From NCBI GenBank assembly GCA_003313425.1, contig NHZP01000004.1, positions 1,240,001 to 1,304,000 of the forward strand: a stretch of 64,000 nucleotides of DNA. The letters run 5' to 3'. Below the pieces are notes generated by a model. It was not told the DNA's origin. It did no database searches and saw only the letters and a list, made by a program, of their open reading frames with translations. Both the position numbers and the translations under genes were made by a program. Position 1 is the first letter of the stretch. Every line of letters starts with the position of its first letter. The DNA comes from Pseudopyrenochaeta lycopersici (lineage: Eukaryota > Ascomycota > Dothideomycetes > Pleosporales > Pseudopyrenochaetaceae). This document shows, one piece after another, positions 45,288 to 56,364 of the stretch.

Positions 45288-46894
45288 TCACTTGTGGCCA
45301 TCAGTGCAAATCTTCCTGACAACCCATTTCTCCCAGAATTTACGCTGTTGATTGGTGACCATAATCCCGTCATCGCCAAGCACATCCACACTGTCCATAT
45401 GACCATTGCAATTGCACCAAGGTACCGAGGCAGGCGTCGCAGGTGACAAAGGCGGGAAATGCAGGATTCCTCCCTGTTCTGGCTCGTCGGTGTCTGCGTC
45501 TGAATCTGAGTCGGCTAATGAGCCGTCGCTACCGTCGGCGTCGTCGCCAGTATCCAAAATGTCGTCTAGTGCATCATCCTGTTCGTCGTCGTATCGGTCC
45601 CAGTCATCGCTCTCGTCACTGCTGTCGCTCCCTACTAGCGGGTCATCTGGGACTTCTGCGCCTAATGTCCACTGTTCATCAAAGTGTTGCGCATAATCAA
45701 TTCTCCGCAGGCTCACCCAGTCTAATCTCGCCATGTCATCTCGAAGGAAAGCTAGTACATCCTTCCATCGACTTCCGTCCTTGAGAAGTACATCCCGAAG
45801 CCTCAAACCGCGAAGTGTCTCCCGATGTCTTGAGGCCAAACCGATGATCTCGTCCGCGTCAAGACGCCACGCCTGAATACCGAACGCTTGCAGCTTGTCC
45901 CATTTGACATTGTGAAATATTTCTTCTAGCCGCAAAGTTAACGGCCGGTGCGAAGGAAACCCAATGTGAACCGCCTCGATGTTTTTAGCTGCGGTGAAAA
46001 TGGCTTTTGATAGAGAAGAAAGCTGCAGCATCCGTATGTCGAGATCAGTGCCATCGTCGAAGTGCAGCTCAAGACAAGTTAACCGCTCTGCAAGAACATT
46101 CAACGTTGTCGGCGGATTGCTCGCAGCGCCGAGAACGCTCTGTGGGCTAAGCATAGGCGATGAAAACCGGGAGCACGGTGATCGAGACTCAAGGAGCGCT
46201 GCTCCAATTGTCTTTGTACTGTGCAGACACGCCGGTGGCCACTTCAACTCTACTAAGTGGTTCAGCTCATGGTGGTCCCGGATGTAAGAGATCAGTCTGC
46301 CATCCTCAAGGTCCTGTACTCGTAGAATTTGGACGTGTTGAAGCGAAGTGAAAGCCAATATAGCTAGATTCAAGACCCGAGCGTCTTCGCGTGTTCTCAC
46401 AATCTCCTTTTGTTCGTTCACTTTCTGCTGAAAGTGAGTGACATCAAGGGAGTCGAGACTCTCCGGCCGCGTACGGAGGAGCTCTTGGACACGCTCTCGT
46501 CCTAATGTCGAGTCAGTGATACATAAGCCATCATAAACTTTAGTGGATAGTGACCTTCAACGTAGAAGTACGGGACCATGTAACTGAACTTCTTCACACG
46601 TTCAGCGATGTGTGGCTGACTTGCGATCCTCTCCAGTCGTTTAAGGCCATTTCTTGAGAACCTCGTCGTTACCCGCGAGAACTGATGAATAACACCAAGG
46701 TCAGAAAACTTTCTGCATGTGAGTCGAAAAGCAGCTATTGTCTGGGCCTGATCTGGCTCAAGCGGTGGAGGCGCTTTAAAACTCTCTTGCGAAAGATAGG
46801 CGCGGCGTTCAAGACTAATCAGCTTTTCGGGTTCTGAAGCAATATGCTCGAGGATGATGCGAAGAAGCTCGTCGGCGAGATCAAGGATACCCAT
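45288..46894 (-). CDS. F-box-like / leucine-rich hypothetical protein with acidic tail
   Basis: Two exons (46555-46894 and 45288-46501, intron 46502-46554) give 517 residues. The N-terminus ILDLADELLRIILEHI and the following FRLTCRKFSDLGV resemble a fungal F-box, the module that recruits targets to SCF ubiquitin ligases. The middle contains irregular Leu-rich segments (LTCLELHFDDGTDLDIRML, LQAFGIQAWRLDADEI, TLRGLRLRDVLLKDGSRW), as in the substrate-recognition part of many fungal F-box proteins. Near the C-terminus lies a run of about 50 mostly Asp, Ser and Glu residues, then PWCNCNGHMD and QRKFWEKWVVRKIC. Substrate unknown. Confidence 0.8.
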
Positions 46895-48302
46895 GGCTAG
46901 ATGAGACCATGGATGGCGGCGAATGTTGGGTTCGCGACCAGATTTGCTTCAGCGACACAAAGAGCGAACGGCACGGTGGATATATGTTCAGGACAAAAGG
47001 GTCGGGCCGGCACGGCGTGGGTGCAGATGTGGCGGGGAGTAGTTCGATAGCGACAGCGGCAGGGTTGATTTAACTGCCCACGTGGTGTTGTCTGACAGCG
47101 GCGCTCTGCGGGATTTCAGAGGGAGAGCAGCCAGAGGGGCACAGATGGGAAAACAAAGGGAGCATGACCTCTTCGCCAGCGGTCAGCTCAGCGTTGCTGA
47201 AAAGTTGCGAAGGACGACTGGACACGCAGACCTGCACTTGTACGCAACCAAGTCTGTGCAACCCTGTCACTAGTGCTTGTGAGCCCCGGCCGAGACCAAT
47301 GACAACACTGCGCATTAGACTTGTATAAGCCTAGCAGATCACATGATTGGATTTTGACGTGGTTGCCCGCTTCCAGCACCCCGTGGAAAGACGGGAACAT
47401 GGCTCCTCCCGAACGAAAACAGTCGATTCGTTGCTTAGGGCTGCTGCAAGGCCTTCTGGGTGGGGCGGCTTGCGGCCATATGATTCGAGGTGCACTCGCT
47501 GCCCTCCACATCCGACTGATATCTTCGAATCAAACTCTGCTGCATGGTCTGGATGCGTTGCCAACACAGCATGCATTTGACGCGCTTGCGGACGCCAATC
47601 GGCCGCCTCGTGAAGCGTCCCTCGGGTCATACCACTGCCGTGCCCTTGGGATGGCGTAATGGCCATGGCTCGAAGAGGAGCGTCTAGCAATGACACGGAG
47701 CACAAGAGCCTCAAAAAGGGCTGAAACGTGTAGCAAGGCGTGTCTCTGTGTAATGATTGATGCTTTGAAGCGCGGCTGCTCGCAGTGCTATCTGATTCCG
47801 TGCATGTGACGGGCGAAGAGAGCTGCGTTGTCACTAATTGTCTGCATATAATAATCATGTCGTCGCCCGAGTATCGGTCTCATTGTCGCTCATCCCCGCA
47901 CCCCATGTCACCTCAACGACGTCTTCGTCACGGGAAAAGGTGCGCCTGCAGCAATTCCCGCGTATAGACCCGCATACATCGATGATTCAATACAACTAGG
48001 CTGCGCTGTCGGTAATCGTTTCAAGAAGGGTTGCCCGCCTGATGTAGACATATCACTGGTCTCCAAGCCTCACACACACCACAGGTTACATCATGCGGAT
48101 CTGCGCTGTCGTGTGGCTACGTTGCACAGACCGGTCGTGGATCGTGGTACAGCAGTGGATCCTAAACCACTACTGCATAATTTTCGAGCTGTCGAATTCT
48201 ATGTCGACGACAAATCTACTCGATTATATCGGGCCACGCATTGTCTCATATCACCCAGCAAAATTAGACACGGATTCCAATCTAATTTCCGCCCAACGTC
48301 TG
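46895..48302. other. intergenic, 1.4 kb, nothing secure
   Basis: Two long overlapping open frames on opposite strands (about 47321-47659 and 47331-47858) have shadow-like composition. No splice-consistent gene, repeat or RNA gene is seen. Confidence 0.5.
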
Positions 48303-49535
48303 TCACGCCTTGGCCCTTGCCTGTATGCGCTCGCTCCGCTTCCGACGGATTTCTGTGCTACTCAGCTTACTCTGGAATGTCTCGTCCACGCTGTCTTCTT
48401 CGCTGGCATCAAGAACTGCCACTTCAAAGACGTCCAGGGGATCCCATCCTTGCTCCTTGCGCTTCTCATTGACAGCAGCACCCCCACTCCGGGTTTCGAG
48501 CGAGAGAACCAGTGCAGAGATGTCCTTGTCAGTAATGGTAGGTCCAAAGGGGTCCCAGATCTCAACATATTTGATGGTAAGGCCGAAAGGATAGCTAACA
48601 TGAACGGCATGCCCGTTTGGCCCGGGGTTATTTACCTCTTGGATATGGATACGTTCATCATCAGAAGGTCCAAAATAGACGAGAGATGAAAGAAATTCGT
48701 GCACAGATTCCTGGCGTCTTTTCCAGCTCTCGAGGTGCTCGGCGTACTTTTTGTTCTGGAGCAGGGCGTCACCGGTGATACCAACGGTGAGAGTGCTTGA
48801 AGTCGAGGCGACGGTGGAAGCCTGCCTCCTCCCTAGCATGAAGGCAAACATGGTAAGAAGCAGCTTGTGACCGATATGGAGATGATCAAAAGTTCCACCC
48901 ACTGCAACGGCGAGGTGATTTATAGAGTCTGTTGTAATTTCAGCAGGCACAGTATCGTCGGTGGGTCTTTCCACCGGCACGATACCCCCTCGGACATGGG
49001 ACACCCTTTTTGGGGCCTTTGAGAAGGAGAGGAATCTCTTCAAAACACCCTCGCCTTCTTCACTCTCCACAGAATAGATGACGTCCCATGATCTAGGGCT
49101 TCGAGCAAGCGTGTAGATGTCGATAGCCGGGCCCTGCAATTCCAGCTCTGGAGTCGAGTCTGGCGGAGGCGTCGTTAATTCCCCATGTCGTGGGTAAGCA
49201 ATGAGTAGGATGCGAGCATCAAGGCCCTCTGCATCCTCGGTATCGATTGCCTCTCTGGCGGCGGTGACAGTGATGAGTTTGTACAAATCAGCTACCAGTT
49301 GTTGAGTAGTTGCGTAGAGCGGCCCCCTTGGCGCATCAAGACGGCCATACAGATGCGGACACGGCAATGCAATTTCCAGCAGTGCGGGTTCCTGCGCCCT
49401 GTGCGGAGATCTAGCCAGTTCCCTCAGCACGGTAAACAGCGGTGAGTGATAGGCCGCCTTAAGTGCTGCATATGACGGGGGCGATGGCGCAGGTGGCAGC
49501 AGCAGTAGGGCACGATGCTTGCGTGATGATGCCAT
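48303..49535 (-). CDS. CAB4: pantetheine-phosphate adenylyltransferase (coenzyme A synthesis)
   Basis: Fungal phosphopantetheine adenylyltransferase, which transfers AMP from ATP to 4'-phosphopantetheine, the penultimate step of CoA synthesis. From Met at 49535 the protein is 410 residues. An N-terminal domain of about 200 residues precedes the nucleotidyltransferase core, which begins VAVGGTFDHLHIGHKLLL (HxGH at about 220-223). It continues with TVGITGDALLQNKKYAEHLE and ends with SSTEIRRKR, matching the family ISSTxIR motif. The open frame continues upstream to Met at 49625 and 49799. The stretch from 49625 is Arg-rich and free of acidic residues, so a mitochondrial form is possible. The start at 49799 would leave under 50 bp to the divergent WDR68-like gene and is less likely. 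Confidence 0.92.
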   Translation of the reverse strand: MASSRKHRALLLLPPAPSPPSYAALKAAYHSPLFTVLRELARSPHRAQEPALLEIALPCPHLYGRLDAPRGPLYATTQQLVADLYKLITVTAAREAIDTEDAEGLDARILLIAYPRHGELTTPPPDSTPELELQGPAIDIYTLARSPRSWDVIYSVESEEGEGVLKRFLSFSKAPKRVSHVRGGIVPVERPTDDTVPAEITTDSINHLAVAVGGTFDHLHIGHKLLLTMFAFMLGRRQASTVASTSSTLTVGITGDALLQNKKYAEHLESWKRRQESVHEFLSSLVYFGPSDDERIHIQEVNNPGPNGHAVHVSYPFGLTIKYVEIWDPFGPTITDKDISALVLSLETRSGGAAVNEKRKEQGWDPLDVFEVAVLDASEEDSVDETFQSKLSSTEIRRKRSERIQARAKA

Positions 49536-49847
49536 GGCTGCAAGATGTCGTAGCAATACGCGTCGGCGAAATATAGAGGACAGACTTGATGAGTAATTGG
49601 GGCGCTGTGCAAGGGGAAAGTACATGAGAGGACTGCGAGAGAATAATGAAAGGAAATCTGGCTGTACCACCTGCGCCCGTGGTGGTGTGAATGGGAGGGC
49701 GCGAGGGGTGGTGGGGTGGCAGAGTTGCCGAGATATTACCGCGAGTTTAACGTCCAGGGCAGCGCTGACAATCTTGAGCAACCTTGGGCGCCGCGACATA
49801 GCAGGCCACTACCACCACCAGACAGCGCGTTGCTGTCGATAGGCGCG

Positions 49848-52163
49848 ATGCCTTTCGGTCACCACCACCAGCAGAATGCGCAGAACAACCCGGCCCAGGG
49901 CATCTACGCAGCGGCCGCACAATTGGGCGCCATAGGCGCGCCGGGGGGCTCGTTGCGGGCTGCTACCCAAGGCACGACATCAGCGGGCAAGTGCTCACGC
50001 GCAATCTTCTGAAGGCAGGACGCTGGCTGACATGGAGGCAGGAACTGATGCCTTTCTGCCCCAGAGTGGAAGCGGCGGGCTCCAGTCTCCCCCGGAGCAA
50101 CAGTACACGTCTGCAACGGCGCCGCCTGCGCCCGGCTTCGAAACGCCGCGAAGGGCTCCAACACTGGGTCGCGCCGCCCATGAAGAGCTCCATATCTCCA
50201 CGGCAGTACCGCCCTCGGCATCGAGCCAACAGCCACAGCCACCGCAGCCACAGCCACCGCAGCAAGCCGCCTTGTACAACTCGCCCGACCACTATCGATC
50301 GGCGCCCGATATCAATGTCGCCCAGGCCACTCCCCAAATCAGCCAATATGGCACGCCCACAGTGCCTGGCAGCTTGCAACCGGGAGCTGGCTCAACCGCG
50401 CAGCAACAGCGTCCGACGCCGTCAGGGACCTATTCGTCTGCGCCAGTCGTGCCTACCCAGACGCAGATAGCAAGCAATGCGCAGCAGTACACGCTTCCCA
50501 CGCGCTCCAACACGCTGAGCCAGTCGCAGCATTCCTACTCGCGCTCGAGTCCAGCCGGCCTAGGTCCCGAGCAGAAGTACATTCCTTTTTCGAATACGCC
50601 TGAACAACCAAAGTACCCTGCCGCTACCCCTGCCCAGAAATACTATCCTACGACCCCCTCGGGCGCCGCCTCACAGTCGCCCTTAGGCCTGGCCGACATC
50701 AGACCGCGAGCCAATTCGGCAATGGACCAAGAGAACACCGGTCACGGAAACAGTATCGTCCCTGATCAGAACAAGGTGCCGTCTAACAGCAACTACCTGG
50801 CACCATGGAGTATATACGCATATGATTGGTGCAAATGGAATGTTTCTGGCGGCAACAGCGCTGGCAAGATGGCCGTTGGCAGCTATTTAGAGGACAATCA
50901 CAACTTTGTACGTACGCTGCAGCGACTTTCCCCTTTCTGTGCTAACACACCTGCCAGATCCGCATCCTCGACACACACATCAGCCCCCAAGAAGTTTCGT
51001 CTCCGGGTGCGACGCCCTACGGCCTAGAATACAACGCCATTGCCGAGGCTACATGTTCCTTCCCTGTTACACGGATACTTTGGGAGCCACCATCATCACA
51101 GAAGCAGTCCACCGATCTCCTCGCAACCTCTGGCGACCATTTACGGTTATGGTCTCTACCTCAGGCTTCGGCCAACAACATGAGCAACACCATCACGCGG
51201 TCGTCATCAGTCAACACTCGAGAGCCCCAACTTCCAAAGCTGACTCCGCTTGCTCTCCTCTCAAACTCCAAGACCCCCGAACACACTGCTCCGCTCACCT
51301 CCCTTGACTGGAACACCATGTCACCTAAGCTAATCATAACATCCAGCATAGATACCACATGCACGATATGGGACATACCATCACTCACAGCGAAGACTCA
51401 ACTAATCGCCCACGACAAAGAAGTTTTCGATGTGCGGTTCTGTGCGGGCAGTGTCGACGTCTTTGTCAGTTGTGGCGCCGACGGCAGTGTCCGTATGTTC
51501 GATCTACGCAGTCTAGAACACAGCACTATCATCTACGAGCCCTCGGATAAGAATGGAGATAGGGACAAGGGTCAGTGTTCTTGAGATTATCATGGTCGCA
51601 GCTTCCTAACAAACCCTACAGGCTCACCGACAGGCCGCATGTCTCCTACCAAAGCACAGCAAACCATGTCGTATGCGCCTCCCCTTTTGCGCCTTGCCGC
51701 ATCGCCTCATGACTCTCATCTGCTCGCCACTTTTGCTGCCGATTCGAATGTCATCCGCATTCTCGACGTACGGCAACCTGGCCAAGCCCTTCTCGAACTC
51801 CGTGGCCATTCTGCATCTGTTAACAGCATAGAATGGAATCCTTCTCGAAGGGGTATGCTAGCATCTGGTGGTGACGACTCGCTTGTCCTGATATGGGATC
51901 TGCTACACGCAAACAACGGCGCCGTAATCAGCGGCGAACATGCCTCCACCCAGCCTCCTCCAACACCGGCTAGTGCTAACCCTACCAATGGTGGCCAAGG
52001 GGCTCAGAATGCCCCAGTGGGGCAGAAAGGACCGTATGCCAGTTGGAGATGTGATTATGAGGTTGGCAACATCAGTTGGGCACCACAGAGTGCGTTAACT
52101 GGCCAAGGCGGAGAGTGGGTTGGCGTAGCTGGTGGACGAGGGGTCTGGGGTGTCAAACTATGA
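49848..52163 (+). CDS. WDR68/DCAF7 (AN11/TTG1)-type WD40 protein
   Basis: WD40 scaffold of the DCAF7/AN11 type, which in other eukaryotes binds DYRK kinases and transcription factors. Four exons (49848-49986, 50042-50907, 50958-51570, 51622-52163) give 719 residues. The first 270 are Gln/Pro/Ser-rich and disordered. The WD part starts NYLAPWSIYAYDWCKW...KMAVGSYLEDNHNF and continues with HTAPLTSLDWN, IDTTCTIWDI, HDKEVFDVRF, GADGSVRMFDLR, HSASVNSIEWNP and GGDDSLVLIWDLL. Intron 1 (49987-50041) is needed to join the two open frames and works only as a GC-AG intron with donor GCAAGT and a CTGAC branch site. The disordered extension is far longer than in animal DCAF7. Confidence 0.92.
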
Positions 52164-55100
52164 CGAGCTTGTCGAAAATTCCACTGGGCTAGGATATCCT
52201 CTGTTCGAACTGTGGTACACTTGGAAGGTGTGAGCATGTCGACGTGTACGGTGAATGAGACTCTGTGCTGATATTGGAGTGTGCAACAAAAAGTGCATAT
52301 TGACAATAGAAAGCCGTGTCAGGGGATATGCTGAAATGGCGTTGAACGGTCCAACTAAGATACCAGAACTTCATCATCACCTCCGTGATCCGACTTACTG
52401 CTCACGTTCTCTGCAATTCCGCGCATGATGTTCTTAGTGTACGAGTTGCTGGAAATCTTTGTCTTCCCTCATTCTCCATCATATCGACAGCTCCTGCTAT
52501 GCATATTACAGAACCCCCAGTAAACGTTGCTTCCCTTAGAACAGGAATGGAAGGTCCATTCCGCAGTGCTGGGATGTTACCCCCACGTGTCGATCTACAC
52601 CTCAGTTTGTCCCTAAACCAGATGCAGGAAAGCAATATGGTGCTGAGACCGATCATGTCAATATGCCAGCGTAACATTCATGTAATGCTGTTGTAGGGGC
52701 GTGAGATTGCTGCTTCTTTCAAGTATGAGATATGCTGTTGTTAGCTTGGGAAGATGGTATTAGAAGTGTCACTATGCACAGACATAGCAACTCTAACCAG
52801 AGAGATATAGACAAATCTATGTCGTCATTCTGAATGGACCTGACGTGGCTGCACAAGCAGTTCAATAATGCTGTATCACATTACAGCAGTCAAAACTACC
52901 TTCCCTCTAGCCAAGCACGGGTCTGACGAGGAACATCAGCCTCGTCACTCACACTACGCTGCACAAACTGGAAGGAAGATAGAAAGCAAGCGGAAGTCGT
53001 TTGCTTGCAGTAAAAACTTATCACCATGAAGGTACTGATGAGGAAGGAGATGCCAAGAAATGCCTAGTCAACCACATGTATTGCTGACGTCTCCAGTGGA
53101 TCACTCATCATCGGGACAACAAAAAATCCTCGCGCAAAACACACACCCGCGGAATGCCATGCAGTTTAACGCCTTAGCCGCATCATGCCACGCATCCTAC
53201 GCTCGGCACAATTCGATCCGCAGAAAAGCTTTCACCTCCAAGTTGCTTAATGATTCTCAGGGTTAGGCATCTCTTAAGGTGGGTCCTAAGCAACCTGTTC
53301 CACAATTGTTACATTAGCCCCAGAATCCTTCGAGTCTTGGGGGTGGGGGAACGGGGAGCGGTATTTTTTTTTCTCCTCAATTTTTGAAACGTGGGTATGC
53401 ATATTGCCAAGGTCTTGATCGTGGAGCTCTGCATGGAGTGTGCATTTGGAAGATAACTCCACGGAATGAGACTGTGAAAGTGGTGTCATTTTCGCTTGCG
53501 GCTTCTCGCGAAGACTTTGTTGAATTAATGGGGCTCAGAGGCTGATCAAATTCGCGGCGACGAAGTAATCCTTGCTTTCAACAAAGGCTCTATTTGATGT
53601 ATCTTTATATACGAGGATGTTGATAATACAGATCTCAAAATCCTGACCCGGGGGCGTGGGCAAGAACGAATGCATCAGGGAGAGCCCTAGGAGATGCTCT
53701 TGGAGGACTAGTTATTCAAAGGAGATTCGGGGCAAACAAGCTTTACAGAACCCTCTTTGCACTCTGAAGACCAAAGGAAAGCACCAGTGCAGAATCGGTT
53801 TAGCATATCGCATGCTGATGATACAGAAGAACACTTTCAAGTTATTTCACATCAAGAAAATGCAGAACGATTGCGACCAGTCCCATGTAAACTCAGTTGA
53901 GATGATCAAAAATAGATGCTCAACAACTACTTGTACATGGAGCAAGAAGCCACCACAATTAATACACGACTGTTGCCAGTCTGAGTGATTAAAAAAAACC
54001 GCAGTACTATTATCGTATCGAGGATATATGCTCCGTACAAAACGCAAAACACGAGGTTGCCAATGCCTCGTGACGAGACGAATCCTTGACAATTGGTCAC
54101 ACGTGAGTGGAGCACGATGCTGTTGAACAGTGTGGATCTTTACATGGGTTGAGAATGAACATCAGCACGACTCTATCTACTAGGAGAATTCTTGCCCCCA
54201 ACGGGTGTTCAACCAAATGTAGGTAAGATAGTCATACTACGGCAGACCATTTCTGGGGCGCATAACAGGAAGCTCAACAGTGCGCCTTTCCCCGCTGTGC
54301 GGTTCTCATCCCCGCGTGCAGTCTGGTCTGTTAGCATCTAGACCCACCTTTCTCTCTCCCCACAAGAAAGCCTGCTAGGCTCAACTTCCCTGCTCTGGGC
54401 AAACATCTTGGCTGGGGAGATTTGGAAGTCCTTCATTCCAGCTACCAAGTCTGGCAAAAGAGGCCCATATTCGCGTTTGTAGTGCAAGCTTCCCGATGCC
54501 AAGCGTTGGCTTTAAGAACGCATTGGTGGAATTTGCGCTACATGTCGGCGCTCAATTTATATCGCGAGTTGGTGGTGTTCCGATTTCTTTCGGACAAGTT
54601 ACTGCGAAATCTCAGGCACTAAACGTTGTTGGGAATGGTCTTGTACATGAAACGCAAATACGTAAAAACGGTGTTGGCATACACTAGCATTTCCCCAATC
54701 ATACTCTCATACTGCGCTTCACATGGCCGCTGATCATTTGTGGAGTTATATGACAAGGGTCGGGCCGGAGGTTTTTCGATGGCTTGTCAAGTTCCGATTA
54801 GGAAGATGATTCGGGTCAATTAGGGTGCACGAGATGGTAGCTGTCAGATGTCGTCTTGCTCGTCATTTGAACGTCAGGAACAGGGCAGCTTCGAAAATTC
54901 GAGGTTGGCTTCCAATCCCATTGATACCCATGTTTTTGGAGTTGATAACTCGGTTTTTGATGTTCCCAAAAAAATGAATTTGTAAATCTAAATGAGGTGT
55001 AGACCTCTCTTTACAATGTACAGAAGAATAATAAATGATCATGTCCGAAATGCCAACAAATAGAACTCATTGGCGTGAACAAAGTCTACCACAGTGAAAA

Positions 55101-55213
55101 TGTCTATTATTCCCATATCATTGCACACTCGCTCAACGCTTCAAACCGCCACTACAAGACATAGAAATTCAATGCATCGAAAAGGAAAGACAATGGAGCT
55201 CATCAAGCCAAGT
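52164..55213. other. gene-poor stretch, 3 kb
   Basis: The longest unexplained gap in the window. ORFs of 60-110 codons (for example 53656-53988) lack family features. No terminal repeats, transposase motifs or tRNA elements were recognised. Confidence 0.5.
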
Positions 55214-56364
55214 CTAAGAGTACTTGGGGGTCCTCTTCACGACCATAGCGGGGATATTGGTAGGCTGGATATTTGTTAGCATGTAATCATATGATGATCG
55301 AAAGGAAGTACACACCTTTCCCTCAAGTTCAGTAACAACGAACTTGTCGCCGGGGTTGCGAGGAGCAGCATCGCGAGCAGCAGCCGCGGGCTTGGAAGCG
55401 CTGGCAGTGCCGGAGCGGGCGCCGATATCGAGCATGTTGGCCTGGCCGAGGGTGTTCTGGATGAAGCGAGAGTTGAACTTGACAACCTTCTTGATGCTGT
55501 TGTAGTCGGCAGCGCTGATGTTCAAGGGGTCCTTGACGATGAGGAAGGTGACACCCTCGGCGCAAGGAGGTGTAGTCAAAGAGCCGGAGTACTGGAGAAC
55601 CTCAGAAGCCGCAATCTTGGAGACGACATCCTTGAAGTCAATACCTCCGGCGATGGCAACACTGGAGCCAGGTGTAGCGATCTTGGGGACGGAGGCAGAG
55701 ATCGACTTGATGATGGAGGAAGAAGTGGAGCCGGTGACCTGGAAGAACAAAGCAATAACAGCAAGCTTGGAGGAATCGGCTATAGAGAACAGCACATGTC
55801 AGCGAGAATGGACATAGCACAATGCACTTGGGACATAGGAATGAATGAAACAGATCGGACTATGGGTGTTGACGTACCTACGCCCTGGTGGACCATATGA
55901 ATCTCCAAAGGATAGTACTCGCCGGCAATGTGATGCTCAGATGGCGTGTGGATGTGGAACTGAACAAGCCTGAAATCGGTTCCAGCGTAAGTCGTAGTAC
56001 CGTTGGTGATGACTTCAATGGTGGTGCCCAGATTCTCAAATTGAACAGAGGCGACCTTGGGGACGTTGACCACTGGCTTTGAAGGAGCGCGAGTGACGGA
56101 AGCATCTGAGAAGGAAAGGTCAGCAACACAGTGTGTTGGAAGTTGGTTAATCAGTGACATACCAATGTTGATGGGTGACTGGTTGACGCCAGCTTTGCAG
56201 GCACTGTTCTCAGGAGCGAGGGATGCCCAGTTGAAGGGACCGTTCAAGGGTTCATATCCAAAGGTCTTAACCGCGACTGCTCCCTCTGCGCGCTTGAACA
56301 TCGAAAGGCCATGAAGGCAGGTTGCGGATGCCGTGGAGGCGAGGACAAGAGACTTGAAAAGCAT
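55214..56364 (-). CDS. secreted alpha-type carbonic anhydrase
   Basis: Zinc enzyme interconverting CO2 and bicarbonate. Four exons (56163-56364, 55878-56105, 55316-55779, 55214-55264) give 314 residues. A signal peptide (MLFKSLVLASTASATC) indicates secretion or cell-wall location. Alpha-class motifs are QSPINI, the two zinc His in FRLVQFHIHTPSEH, and the third in EIHMVHQG, followed by LFFQ and YSGSLTTPPCAEGV. Two Cys (about 56 and in PPCAEG) could form the conserved disulfide. The C-terminal tail (ASKPAAAARDAAPRNPGD, then VKRTPKYS) is low complexity. Fungal alpha-CAs are less widespread than beta-CAs. Confidence 0.93.

Noticed and set aside
47331..47858. 175-codon minus-strand frame
   Set aside because: Overlaps an open frame on the other strand, composition not protein-like, no motif.
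48093..48689. 198-codon plus-strand frame
   Set aside because: Antisense shadow of the phosphopantetheine adenylyltransferase gene.
53656..53988. 110-codon Cys/Lys-rich plus-strand frame
   Set aside because: No domain or signal peptide; sits in a gap with no other support.
52164..55213. Possible transposon relic in the 3-kb gap
   Set aside because: No terminal repeats, target duplications, transposase or reverse transcriptase motifs could be found by eye.
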